Shown here piece after piece: positions 18,702 to 26,523 of a stretch of DNA of 64,000 bases. A program made the translations under genes and the position numbers. The stretch lies in assembly GCA_905480285.1 (NCBI GenBank), contig CAJQPT010000064.1, positions 17,899 through 81,898 on the forward strand, in the 5' to 3' direction. This stretch comes from an uncultured bacterium (GTDB lineage: Bacteria > Planctomycetota > UBA1135 > GCA-002686595). How positions within the stretch are numbered: the first letter of the stretch is position 1; the number at the start of each line of letters is the position of its first letter. The notes beneath the pieces were generated by a model. It had not been told where the DNA came from. It worked only from the letters and a program-made list of their open reading frames with translations, and searched no databases.

Positions 18702-19667
18702 ATGAGTAATATCAACGCACAGAAGCTGATCGAAGCTGGCGTGCACTTTGGATGCCGCGTGTCGCGGTGGAATCCGAAGATGGCCCCCTACATCCACGGC
18801 CGTCGCGGAATGATCCACGTGATCGATCTGCGCGAGACCGTCAAAGGCCTTCTCCGAGCCCAGAACCTGCTGTTCCAGATCGCGTCAGAGGGCCAGACGG
18901 TCCTGTGGGTCGGAACCAAGCGTCAGGTCAAGGGCGTGATCGAGGACGCTGGTCAGCGCACCGGCATGCCGATCGTCACCGAGCGTTGGATCGGCGGCAC
19001 GCTGACCAACTTCAGCGTCATCCGCAGCCGACTGAAGCGCCTCGCCCAGCTCGAGGCCATCGACGAGAAGGCCATCGAGCAGCAGAAGCTCACCAAGAAG
19101 GAGGTCGCGCAGATCAACCGCGAGCTCCGGAAGATCACCCGTAACCTGGGCGGCATCCGCGAGATGGATCGCATGCCCGGTGCGATGGTCGTCGTCGACC
19201 CCTCCCGCGAAGGGAACGCCATCCGCGAGGCCCGCAAGATGGGCATCGTCGTGATCGGCCTCCTGGACACCGACTGCGACCCGAACGACGTGGACATCGT
19301 CATCCCGGGTAACGATGACGCGCTCAAGTCGGTGCGTCTGCTCGTCGAGGAGCTCGTGGACTCGGTCGAGGCTGGCGCCCACCAGCACACCGACAACATG
19401 CAGGCCGTCGGCTCCGCCGAGCGCAGCTCCGACGAGGAGACGATCCCCGGCGACGAGGTTCGTCCGACCACCGGGAACACGCTCCCCGAGCCCATCGGGA
19501 AGACGGCTGAAGCCGCGGCACCCGCCGCAGCTGAGCCCGCCGCAGCTGAGCCCGCCGCAGCTGCTCCGGCTGCTGCTGCCCCGGCTCCGGCTCCGGCTCC
19601 GGCCGCGGAAGCCGCTCCGGCGGCCCCGGCCGCCGATGGCGCCCCCGAGGCGCCCGCAGCCGAGTGA
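18702..19667 (+). CDS. rpsB: 30S ribosomal protein S2
   Basis: Small-subunit protein S2 (321 aa; most bacterial S2 proteins are 230-260). The family signature is clear: MSNINAQKLIEAGVHFGCRV, RWNPKMAPYIHGRRGMIHVIDL, ERWIGGTLTNF, and VVIGLLDTDCDPNDVDIVIP. Residues beyond about 250 are an extra tail: a polar stretch followed by about 55 residues of Ala/Pro-rich repeats (AAEPAAAEPAAA). The ATG at 18702 matches the standard N-terminus. It heads the conserved order rpsB-tsf-pyrH-frr. Confidence 0.97.
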   Translation: MSNINAQKLIEAGVHFGCRVSRWNPKMAPYIHGRRGMIHVIDLRETVKGLLRAQNLLFQIASEGQTVLWVGTKRQVKGVIEDAGQRTGMPIVTERWIGGTLTNFSVIRSRLKRLAQLEAIDEKAIEQQKLTKKEVAQINRELRKITRNLGGIREMDRMPGAMVVVDPSREGNAIREARKMGIVVIGLLDTDCDPNDVDIVIPGNDDALKSVRLLVEELVDSVEAGAHQHTDNMQAVGSAERSSDEETIPGDEVRPTTGNTLPEPIGKTAEAAAPAAAEPAAAEPAAAAPAAAAPAPAPAPAAEAAPAAPAADGAPEAPAAE

Positions 19668-19709
19668 CGACCGGGCGCGGGGGGAGACCTCCCGCGCCTC
19701 CAACTCTTC

Positions 19710-19735
19710 ACCCGTCGCGCACTCGCGCGGCGGGT
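19710..19735 (+). terminator. Hairpin between rpsB and tsf
   Basis: An 11-bp stem with one G-T pair (ACCCGTCGCGC / GCGCGGCGGGT) and an ACTC loop is followed by GCTTCTTC. It may be a partial terminator that adjusts the ratio of S2 to EF-Ts. Confidence 0.45.
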
Positions 19736-19832
19736 GCTTCTTCAAACTCCTCGCGACCAGCGAGGTCCTGCGGGCCTCGCCCGCAACTCCACCCACCATG
19801 CGGCGCTCATGGCGCCCAACCTCAACCCACCG

Positions 19833-20678
19833 ATGGCTGAGATCACCGCCCAACTGGTTCGGCAACTCCGCGAGATGAGCGGCGCCGGGATGATGGAGTG
19901 CAAGAAAGCACTCAAGGCAACCGACGGCGACCCCGAGGCCGCGCTCGACGAACTCCGCAAGGCGGGGCTCAAGTCGGCGGCCAAGAAGGTCGGTCGCGAG
20001 ACCGCTGAGGGCCGCGTCGCCTTCAAGGTCAGCGATGACGGCAGCAAGGGCGCCATCGTCGCGCTCGCCTCCGAGACGGACTTCCTCGCGTCGACGCCGA
20101 ACTTCGGCGAGTTCCTCGAGGCGCTCGTCCAGCACGCCTTTGACCACGAGCCCAAGTCCGTGGATGAGATGCTGACGCAGGCGTGGCACGCCGGCGGCAC
20201 CGTCCAGGACGCGCTCACGGCCACGATCGGCGACCTGAAGGAGAACCTTCAGATCGTCGAGGCCTGCGCCTACTCGACCGACGGCGGCCAGGTCGTCGCC
20301 TACGTGCACCACGACAACAAGAAGGGTGCTCTGGTCAACGTCACCACCGGCGGTGACGCGGCCAAGGCGGCGGACGTGCTGAAGCAGCTCTGCATGCACA
20401 TCGTCGTCTTCAACCCCTCCGCCCTTGACGAGGGCAGCGTGCCCGCTGAGGACGTGGAGCGCGAGAAGGCGATCATCAAGGACGGCCTCCAGGGCAAGCC
20501 CGAGGAGATCCAGGAGAAGATCATGGTCGGTCGTCTCCAGAAGTTCTTCGGTGAGCGGACCCTCGTCGGGCAGCCGTGGATCATGGACGACAAGACGTCT
20601 GTCTCGAAGGCGCTCGTCAAGGAGCTCGGTGACGGGACCAAGGTCGAGGGCTTCACGCGCTGCCAGCTCGGCAGCTGA
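19833..20678 (+). CDS. tsf: Translation elongation factor Ts
   Basis: Guanine nucleotide exchange factor for EF-Tu (281 aa). The UBA-like N-terminus MAEITAQLVRQLREMSGAGM and the signature CKKALKATDGDPEAALDELR are typical, as is GRVAFKVSDDGSKGAIVALASETDF with the EF-Tu-contacting region. The ATG at 19833 gives the standard N-terminus; an in-frame ATG at 19809 would add eight residues. No ribosome binding site is clear. It follows rpsB and is closed by a very strong hairpin. Confidence 0.97.
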   Translation: MAEITAQLVRQLREMSGAGMMECKKALKATDGDPEAALDELRKAGLKSAAKKVGRETAEGRVAFKVSDDGSKGAIVALASETDFLASTPNFGEFLEALVQHAFDHEPKSVDEMLTQAWHAGGTVQDALTATIGDLKENLQIVEACAYSTDGGQVVAYVHHDNKKGALVNVTTGGDAAKAADVLKQLCMHIVVFNPSALDEGSVPAEDVEREKAIIKDGLQGKPEEIQEKIMVGRLQKFFGERTLVGQPWIMDDKTSVSKALVKELGDGTKVEGFTRCQLGS

Positions 20679-20695
20679 TCGAGCCGCGGTCTCCA

Positions 20696-20737
20696 GAGGA
20701 GGGGGCGCCCGCCGGGATCGGCGGGCGCCCCCTCCTC
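20696..20737 (+). terminator. Very strong hairpin terminator after tsf
   Basis: A perfect 18-bp stem (20696-20713 with 20720-20737) with a 6-base loop lies 17 bases past the tsf stop. pyrH has its own -10-like box further on, so the cluster appears to be split here into two transcription units. Confidence 0.85.
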
Positions 20738-20806
20738 CGTTCCGCGGACCCTCGCGAACGGCGCTCTTTTCCGATCGGGAGGGGCGTTCGCCGGAGGGGA
20801 GGGGGC

Positions 20807-20812
20807 TAGACT
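20807..20812 (+). promoter_or_regulatory. Candidate -10 element (TAGACT) for pyrH
   Basis: TAGACT sits 45 bases before the pyrH ATG and after the tsf terminator. The same hexamer precedes nadA on the minus strand at 52067-52072. No clear -35 was seen. Confidence 0.4.
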
Positions 20813-20857
20813 GCCGCCAGCCCCCCGAGGAGCGCCGCCCGCGCTCTCCAAAAGCCC

Positions 20858-21574
20858 ATGACCTATCGACGCGTCCTATTGAAGATGTCCGGAGAGGCGC
20901 TCGGCGCCGCGGACACCGGCCACGGGATCTCCGCACCCGACGTGCAGAAGATCGCCCGACAGGTCGCTCGGGTCTGCGAGCTCGGGGTCGAGGTCGCGAT
21001 GGTCGTGGGGGGCGGGAACATCCTCCGCGGGGCTGAGTTCTCCGAACTCGGGGGGCACAGGGCCAACGCGGACTACATGGGAATGCTCGGGACGGTCATC
21101 AACGCCCTCGCCATGTCCGACGCCCTCGAGAGCCAGGGCCTCGAGACGCGGGTCATGACGGCGCTCGAGATCCGTCAGGTCGCCGAACCCTTCGTCCGGC
21201 GCCGTGCGGAGCGCCACCTCCGCCGCGGGCGGGTGGTGATCCTCGGAGCGGGCACTGGCAATCCATTCTTCACGACCGACAGCGCCGCGGCGCTGCGGGC
21301 GAACGAGCTGGGATGCGACGTGCTGCTCAAGGCCACCAAGGTCGATGGCGTCTACTCCGCAGACCCCAAGCTCGACCCGGCGGCCACGCGCTACGAGGAT
21401 CTCACCTACGACGAGGTGCTGCTCAAGAACCTCAAGGTCATGGACAGCACCGCCATCTCCATGTGTCGCGACCACGGACTCCCTGTGGTCGTGTTCGACA
21501 TGTTCAAGGAGGGCAACCTCGAGCGCGTCGTCGCTGGCGAGCCCGTGGGGACCCTCGTGCACCCCGCGTCCTGA
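20858..21574 (+). CDS. pyrH: Uridylate kinase (UMP kinase)
   Basis: Phosphorylates UMP to UDP in pyrimidine nucleotide synthesis (238 aa, hexameric amino acid kinase family). Visible signatures are RVLLKMSGEAL at the N-terminus, VAMVVGGGNILRG (UMP/ATP loop), DYMGMLGTVINALAM, ILGAGTGNPFFTTDSAAALRA, and KATKVDGVYSADP. All are standard for bacterial PyrH. It lies between tsf and frr, its usual place, and probably has its own promoter after the tsf terminator. Confidence 0.97.
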   Translation: MTYRRVLLKMSGEALGAADTGHGISAPDVQKIARQVARVCELGVEVAMVVGGGNILRGAEFSELGGHRANADYMGMLGTVINALAMSDALESQGLETRVMTALEIRQVAEPFVRRRAERHLRRGRVVILGAGTGNPFFTTDSAAALRANELGCDVLLKATKVDGVYSADPKLDPAATRYEDLTYDEVLLKNLKVMDSTAISMCRDHGLPVVVFDMFKEGNLERVVAGEPVGTLVHPAS

Positions 21575-21656
21575 AGACACACCACAAGCGGTGCCCGCCC
21601 GGGGCCCGCCCGCCCAGACTTTCCAACGAAGGCCCCTGCCGGGGCTACGAAGAGAT

Positions 21657-22217
21657 ATGAGCTACGAGAGCGTTTTGAAAGATGCCGGGGCCCGCATGGA
21701 AAAGGCGGTGTCCCACACGAGCGACATGCTCAAGAACATCCGGACGTCGCGCGCCTCCTCGGCGCTCGTCGAGCATGTGCGGGTGGACTACTACGGCACC
21801 CCGACTCCCCTCAGCCAGCTTGCCCAGATCAGCGTCCCCGAGGCGCGGACGCTGGTGATCAAGCCCTTCGACGCCAGCGTCATCAAGGAGGTCGAGAAGG
21901 CGCTCATGAAGTCCGATCTCGGGATCTCCCCGGAGTCCGACGGCAAGGTGATCCGGCTGACGATGCCGCCGCTCTCCGGCGAGCAGCGCAAGAAGTACGC
22001 TGCCAAGGCCAAGGACCTGGGTGAGGAGGGACGTGTGTCCCTGCGCAACGTCCGGCGCGATGCCAACAAGGATGCCGACGCCCACAAGAAGAGCGGAGAG
22101 GTCACCGAGGACGGCCACAAGGACCTCCAGGACGAGATCCAGAAGTTGCTGAAGTCCTTCGAGGCCAAGGTCGGGGCGGCCCAGGACAAGAAGACCAAGG
22201 AGATCCTCGAGGACTGA
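21657..22217 (+). CDS. frr: Ribosome recycling factor
   Basis: Splits post-termination ribosomes together with EF-G (186 aa, normal length). The sequence begins MSYESVLKDAGARMEKAVSH and contains the RRF signature IRTSRASSALVEHVRVDYYG, the middle hinge region with TPLSQLAQISVPE, and the helical C-terminus NVRRDANKDADAHKKSGEV. The ATG at 21657 is chosen for its canonical N-terminus; the open frame extends upstream into pyrH out of register. It is 82 bases after pyrH. Confidence 0.97.
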   Translation: MSYESVLKDAGARMEKAVSHTSDMLKNIRTSRASSALVEHVRVDYYGTPTPLSQLAQISVPEARTLVIKPFDASVIKEVEKALMKSDLGISPESDGKVIRLTMPPLSGEQRKKYAAKAKDLGEEGRVSLRNVRRDANKDADAHKKSGEVTEDGHKDLQDEIQKLLKSFEAKVGAAQDKKTKEILED

Positions 22218-22253
22218 CGGAGGGGCGGCTTGTGGATCTCCGGGGCGGAATAC

Positions 22254-22281
22254 TTGCGCCCCGTCTCAAAAGCCGTATCTT
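22254..22281 (+). promoter_or_regulatory. Promoter of tRNA-Lys
   Basis: TTGCGC (22254-22259), 16 bases, then TATCTT (22276-22281), about 52 bases before the tRNA. The -10 is identical to that of the tRNA-Glu promoter at 27834. The -35 region overlaps a 7-bp hairpin (22241-22263) that could end the frr transcript. Confidence 0.6.
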
Positions 22282-22333
22282 CTCGCCCTCGAACGCGCGG
22301 TCCTCGACCGCGCGCCGAATCGACACAACGGGT

Positions 22334-22409
22334 GGGCGCGTAGCTCAGTTGGTAGAGCAACTGGCTTTTAACCAGTAGGTCCCAGGTTCGATCCCTGGCG
22401 CGCTCACCA
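22334..22409 (+). tRNA. tRNA-Lys, anticodon TTT (UUU)
   Basis: A 76-base cloverleaf. The acceptor stem GGGCGCG pairs with CGCGCTC (one G-T pair). The D-arm is GCTC..GAGC, the anticodon stem ACTGG/CCAGT encloses the loop CTTTTAA, and the T-arm is CCAGG-TTCGATC-CCTGG. The CCA end is encoded (22407-22409). U34 of this tRNA is a standard target of MnmG/MnmE and MnmC-type enzymes, both of which have genes in this window. Confidence 0.97.
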
Positions 22410-22491
22410 CCCTCTTCGATTCCCCTGACCCTCCGCGCCCCGCCCACTGACCACGGGCAGGCCGGGCACCATAGGGTGGGGACCCCGGGCC

Positions 22492-22557
22492 GATCCTCCG
22501 GGGAGCCCGAGTCGACCCTCCGGGGAATTCGGCCCGCTCCTCCGGGGAGTCCGAGCC
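22492..22557. repeat. Three tandem 22-bp units after tRNA-Lys
   Basis: Copies at 22492, 22514 and 22536 share GNNCCTCCGGGGA as their first part. They lie in the 307-base spacer between tRNA-Lys and the minus-strand membrane protein gene; I see nothing else in that spacer. Confidence 0.85.
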
Positions 22558-22716
22558 GACGGATCCAGAACCGACAGGCTCGATCCCCCTGAGCCGGATC
22601 ACGGACCGGGCTGAGGTGCCGGCGCGCCCTGTCCCGGGTCGCTAAAGAGCCTCGCGCATGGTCGCAGGCCTGCGGTCCCGGTGTGGCGCTTCGAGCGGCG
22701 CGGCGAGGGGGCCTCG

Positions 22717-23586
22717 TCAGCCTTGCCGTTGACCGGCCGTGGCGGAGAGCCCGCCGAGCCGCGGGTACGCCATGGACCAAGCACGGCAGCGGGCGGAGCC
22801 CATGAGGCTCGCGAGGACGACGAGCTGGGCGAGACCCCATGTCGGTCCGGCGAGGTAGCTGGCCAGGCCTGCGGCGGCGAGGATGAGGGTCCGGAGGATG
22901 AACTCCAAGGCCGCGAGCCGCCGAACGTGGCCGGGCCGGCCTCGCATCAGGCGCCAGCCGTGGAGGACGGCGGAGCCGACCCCGCGGTCGTGGCGAACGA
23001 GGCTGGCGAGCGCGAGCTGGTGGAGGGCGCCCAACTCCGCGGCGTACGCGAGCGTCAGGACCAGAGCCACGCCCGAGAGGATGACCCCGAATGGGCCGAG
23101 CGCCTCCGCGCCGACGAGGACCGTGAGCAGGACCAGCGGGCCAAGCAGCACGAACGTCCCGCAGGCCATCATGCCGAAGATCTGGAACCAGATGCCGGCC
23201 GCGGAGGTCTGGAGGGTCTTGCCCTCCGTCCAGGCCTTGGGCAGGGTCGTCCGCTGCGCCCTGTCAGGCTGATTGTGGATGGACAGCCGCGCCGCCCCAC
23301 CGCCCACCCGGGCGCAGACCAGGAGCAGGGGGAGGGCGACGAGGAAGAGCGCCGCAGCTCCAGCGGGGCCGGGAATCGGCAGGCCGGAGCCCACGGCATT
23401 CGAGACCAGCTCCGCGTCCCCCGCCAGCGCAGCGAGCCCGGTCAGGGCCGCGGCGCCGCCAAGGACCCACGCGAGGCCGCTGAGCTCGTACGCCACCCCG
23501 GCGAGGCTGGGAATCGCTGCCCCGCGGATCGCCTCGGCGAGGCTCCCGGGTTGATGGGAGCCGGAGGGTTGCGGCGTCGGGCTCAT
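22717..23586 (-). CDS. Uncharacterised integral membrane protein
   Basis: A 289-residue protein with about five or six hydrophobic segments. Examples are LSGLAWVLGGAAALTGLAAL, AALFLVALPLLLVCAR, GTFVLLGPLVLLTVLVG and FGVILSGVALVLTLAYAA. The first 25 residues are polar and Pro/Ser-rich. I recognise no family. The ATG at 23586 comes one base after the pepP stop (TGAGATG), so the two genes are probably translated from one message. No cysteine or metal motif suggests an enzymatic role. Confidence 0.75.
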   Translation of the reverse strand: MSPTPQPSGSHQPGSLAEAIRGAAIPSLAGVAYELSGLAWVLGGAAALTGLAALAGDAELVSNAVGSGLPIPGPAGAAALFLVALPLLLVCARVGGGAARLSIHNQPDRAQRTTLPKAWTEGKTLQTSAAGIWFQIFGMMACGTFVLLGPLVLLTVLVGAEALGPFGVILSGVALVLTLAYAAELGALHQLALASLVRHDRGVGSAVLHGWRLMRGRPGHVRRLAALEFILRTLILAAAGLASYLAGPTWGLAQLVVLASLMGSARCRAWSMAYPRLGGLSATAGQRQG

Positions 23587-23587
23587 C

Positions 23588-24925
23588 TCACCCCTTGGCG
23601 TCTGTGGCCGCCGCGCACATGGCCTCGACCTCGTGGATGGCCTTCGGGACGTCGCCTGTTAGCACCTCGTGGCCCTCTTCGGTGATGAGGACGTCATCCT
23701 CGATGCGGATGCCGATCCCGCGCCAGCGGGCCTCGACCTCCATGTTCTCCGGGTCGACGTAGATCCCTGGTTCGACCGTGAAGACCATCCCGGGTTCGAG
23801 GGGCCGAGAGGCGCCGCCGGGGGTCGTGTATCGCCCGCAGTCGTGGACGTCGAGCCCGAGGTAGTGGCCCGTCTTGTGCATGAAGAACTCGCGGTAAGAC
23901 CCGGATTCGAGGGCCTCTTCACGCGTCCCCTTGAGGAGCCCGTGCTCAAGGAGCCCGTCGACGATCACGCCGAGGGCGACCTCATGGATCCGGTCGTAGG
24001 GGACGTTCGGCCCGGAGACCGCGATCGCGGCCTCCTCGACGTCGAGGACGACCTGGTAGAGCGCCCTCTGCTCCGCGGTGAACTTCCCGCCGACGGGGAA
24101 GGTGCGCGTGATGTCGGCCGCGTAGTAGTGCCACTCTGCGCCGGAGTCGACGAGCAGCAGGTCGCCGTCCTTGAGCGGCTGATCGTTCTCGATGTAGTGG
24201 AGGATGCAGGCGTTGGCGCCGCCAGCGCAGATGTGGCTGTACGCGGCGCCGCTAGAGCCGGCGCTCCGGTAGCCGTGGTCGAGGAAGGCCTCGGCCTCGC
24301 ACTCGTTCATACCCGGCTGGACATGGCGCATGAGGGCTGCGTGGGTCTCGGCGCTGAGCCTGGCGGCGCGGCGCATGAGCTCGAGCTCAGCGTCACTCTT
24401 GATGACCCGGAGCTCGTGCAGGACCGGCCCGGTATCGAGCAGCTCCTTGGCGGGCTCCACCGGCCCGCGGGCCAGGTTGCGCAGGGAGGTGAAGGTCTCG
24501 ACCATCCGCCGGTCGGCGACGTCGTCATCTCCGAAGCGCCACATGATCCGTTCACGCCCCTCCAGCAGCTTGGGGAGCTCCGTCCAGAGCTCCTCGATGT
24601 CCATGGCGGTGTCCACTCCCAGGGCCTCAGGGGCGCGCTCGAGCCCCAGGCGGCGTCCGTCCCAGATCTCGCGCAGCTTGTCCCGCTCGCGCAGGAACAG
24701 GACCGAGCGGTGCGGCTCACCGTCCTCGCCCGGCAGCAGGACCAGGCAGGCGCCGGGCTCGTTCAGGCCGGTGAGGTACCAGAAGTCACTGGTCGGCCGA
24801 AACTTGTAGTCCGCGTCGTCGTTCCTCGTCTTGGTCGTCGCGGTGGGGATGACGGCCACCGCGTTGCGCTCGGCGAGCAGGTCGAGGAAGCGGGCGCGGT
24901 GCTGGGCGTGGATGGAGTCACTCAT
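23588..24925 (-). CDS. pepP: Xaa-Pro aminopeptidase (aminopeptidase P)
   Basis: Removes N-terminal residues that precede proline (445 aa, M24B family). The N-terminal AMP_N domain contains FRPTSDFWYLTGLNEPGACL. The dinuclear metal site of the pita-bread domain is complete: the two Asp in LLVDSGAEWHYYAADITRTF, His in KTGHYLGLDVHDCG, Glu in VFTVEPGIYV, and Glu in GIGIRIEDDVLITEEG. It is probably cytoplasmic, as no signal peptide is seen. A membrane protein gene follows with coupled spacing. Confidence 0.95.
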   Translation of the reverse strand: MSDSIHAQHRARFLDLLAERNAVAVIPTATTKTRNDDADYKFRPTSDFWYLTGLNEPGACLVLLPGEDGEPHRSVLFLRERDKLREIWDGRRLGLERAPEALGVDTAMDIEELWTELPKLLEGRERIMWRFGDDDVADRRMVETFTSLRNLARGPVEPAKELLDTGPVLHELRVIKSDAELELMRRAARLSAETHAALMRHVQPGMNECEAEAFLDHGYRSAGSSGAAYSHICAGGANACILHYIENDQPLKDGDLLLVDSGAEWHYYAADITRTFPVGGKFTAEQRALYQVVLDVEEAAIAVSGPNVPYDRIHEVALGVIVDGLLEHGLLKGTREEALESGSYREFFMHKTGHYLGLDVHDCGRYTTPGGASRPLEPGMVFTVEPGIYVDPENMEVEARWRGIGIRIEDDVLITEEGHEVLTGDVPKAIHEVEAMCAAATDAKG

Positions 24926-24950
24926 GGTAGGAGCGCCACCATAACGCCCC

Positions 24951-24968
24951 GGCGCCCGGTCGGGCGCC
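24951..24968 (-). terminator. Hairpin after the exported protein gene at 24970
   Basis: An 8-bp self-complementary arm pair (GGCGCCCG / CGGGCGCC) around a 2-base centre lies directly past the stop at 24970. It separates that gene from pepP, which is downstream on the same strand. Confidence 0.5.
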
Positions 24969-24969
24969 C

Positions 24970-26100
24970 TCAGCGTTCCCTCAACCGGACCTCGATCGCG
25001 TGGGTCACGCGGCGCCTCAGGGCCTCGGGGTCCGCGGCGAGATCGAAGCGCAGCGCTGTGGGGAGCGGAGCGGCCCCCTCGCGGAGAACCTCGGCCGGCG
25101 AACCGACGCGCGCGGGGACACCGAGGACGTCAGCGAAGGCGCGCGCCATGGCCGTCCAGCGTGGCCCCTGCTCCTCTTCCGGGACGACGAGGAGGAGCCC
25201 CCGTCCGGTGATGGAGCCGGGCAGAGGAGCCCGCGCCGAGGGGGCGGTGGGGAGGGCGAGGTCTCGCCGCTCGAGGCGGGCGAAGAGCGAGATCGGGTCC
25301 TCGGACGGGGCCACGTGCACCGTCAGCGGCGTCCCCGCCCAGTCGACCTGCGCTGCCTCGATCCCCTCGCCGGGCTCCTGGAGTTCCCAGTCCACGTAGA
25401 CGCTCTTCAATCGATAGCCCGCGGGGGCCGGGAGCGCGACGCGGATGGTGATCGGGTCACCGGTCACATGGGTCAGCTCGGCGATGACGCCCGAGCCGTC
25501 CACCTTGAGCATCATGTCGAATGTGGTCCCCCCGGCGCGCAGGCCGCGCGCCGTGATCCGTCGATTCTCGATGCTCCCGATGAGCGCTGCTGCGCTGCGC
25601 GGCGGAAGCTGAGGCCGCAGGAGCGCCCCCTCGGTCAGGGGAGCCGGTCGACCGCCCCCGCCGAGCTGCGCCTCCGGGTCAAGGCCGGGGAACAGGTAGG
25701 GGATGGAGCCTGCCAGGGCCTGCGCGTCGCCGGCTCCGAAGGCGCCGATCCAGCCGTAGGCATCCTCCATGCGTCCGTCCCTCGTAGCGAGGCCGAGGAG
25801 GACCGAGACGGCCTCTCGCCGGGTCTCCGATGCGGAGACCTGCTTCATGGCGCGGCGCCAGTCCTCCCATGCGGCCTCCTCCGTGGCGAGAGCGCCGGCG
25901 ACATGGGTGGACCTCCACGGGGCTGTCTCTGCGCCGACGGAGGCCCACAGTCTTCCAAGGGGGTCCTCGGGAAGATCCAGCCAGCCTCTCGGCGTGTCCT
26001 GGGCGGGGGCTGCGGTGGCGAGCCCACTGGTCGAGAGCCCAAGGCCCAGCGTGAGTGCGGCGGCGATCGCCCAGGGGGCGCTGCGGAGGACGGAGAGCAT
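24970..26100 (-). CDS. Uncharacterised exported protein
   Basis: A 376-residue protein with an N-terminal signal peptide (APWAIAAALTLGLGLSTSGL, cleavage likely after ATAAPA). The ATG at 26100 is chosen because GGAGG lies 8 bases before it; the frame extends to 26118. The mature part is rich in Ala, Gly and Arg, with a beta-rich middle (TITIRVALPAPAGYRLKSVY-like segments) and a helical end (FDLAADPEALRRRVTHAIEV). I recognise no family. It is upstream of pepP but separated by a hairpin. Confidence 0.7.
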   Translation of the reverse strand: MLSVLRSAPWAIAAALTLGLGLSTSGLATAAPAQDTPRGWLDLPEDPLGRLWASVGAETAPWRSTHVAGALATEEAAWEDWRRAMKQVSASETRREAVSVLLGLATRDGRMEDAYGWIGAFGAGDAQALAGSIPYLFPGLDPEAQLGGGGRPAPLTEGALLRPQLPPRSAAALIGSIENRRITARGLRAGGTTFDMMLKVDGSGVIAELTHVTGDPITIRVALPAPAGYRLKSVYVDWELQEPGEGIEAAQVDWAGTPLTVHVAPSEDPISLFARLERRDLALPTAPSARAPLPGSITGRGLLLVVPEEEQGPRWTAMARAFADVLGVPARVGSPAEVLREGAAPLPTALRFDLAADPEALRRRVTHAIEVRLRER

Positions 26101-26260
26101 GGCACCAACCTCCAGCACGGCCCATCCGGGGTCAAGCTCAGATCATCTCCCGCGAAGCGGCGGCTCGTTCGGGTTGCGTTGTCCGTGCCCATGCACGATT
26201 CTTCACGGCGGAGCCCGCGTCCCCTTTCTTCCACCAGCTCCCCGCCACCCCACCAGCGCC

Positions 26261-26518
26261 GTGATCCACCCCGACCTCCTCGCCATCCTCGCCTGCCCGG
26301 ATTCTCGTCAGCCCCTCGACCTCGCGGACGAGGCCACGCTCGGCGCGCTGAACGGGCGAATCGCCGCGGGCGGCGTCCAGAACGTGGGGGGGGCCGAAGT
26401 GTCCGTCGCACTTGAAGCCGGGCTGGTCCGAGAGGATGGAGCGATCGTCTACCCCGTCCGAGACGACATCCCCGTCCTGCTGCGCGAGGAAGGGATCGCT
26501 GTCGAGCCCGCAGGCTGA
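26261..26518 (+). CDS. Trm112/UPF0434-like small protein
   Basis: An 85-residue protein opening MIHPDLLAILACPDSRQPLD, very like the N-terminus of UPF0434/YcaR-Trm112 proteins, and closing with the family segment GAIVYPVRDDIPVLL. The second Cys of the usual CPxC pair is replaced (CPDS), so zinc binding is doubtful. In eukaryotes and archaea Trm112 activates methyltransferases; bacterial relatives are poorly understood. The GTG at 26261 gives the expected N-terminus. eboE follows after 5 bases, so the two are probably an operon. Confidence 0.85.
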   Translation: MIHPDLLAILACPDSRQPLDLADEATLGALNGRIAAGGVQNVGGAEVSVALEAGLVREDGAIVYPVRDDIPVLLREEGIAVEPAG

Positions 26519-26523
26519 GCGCC

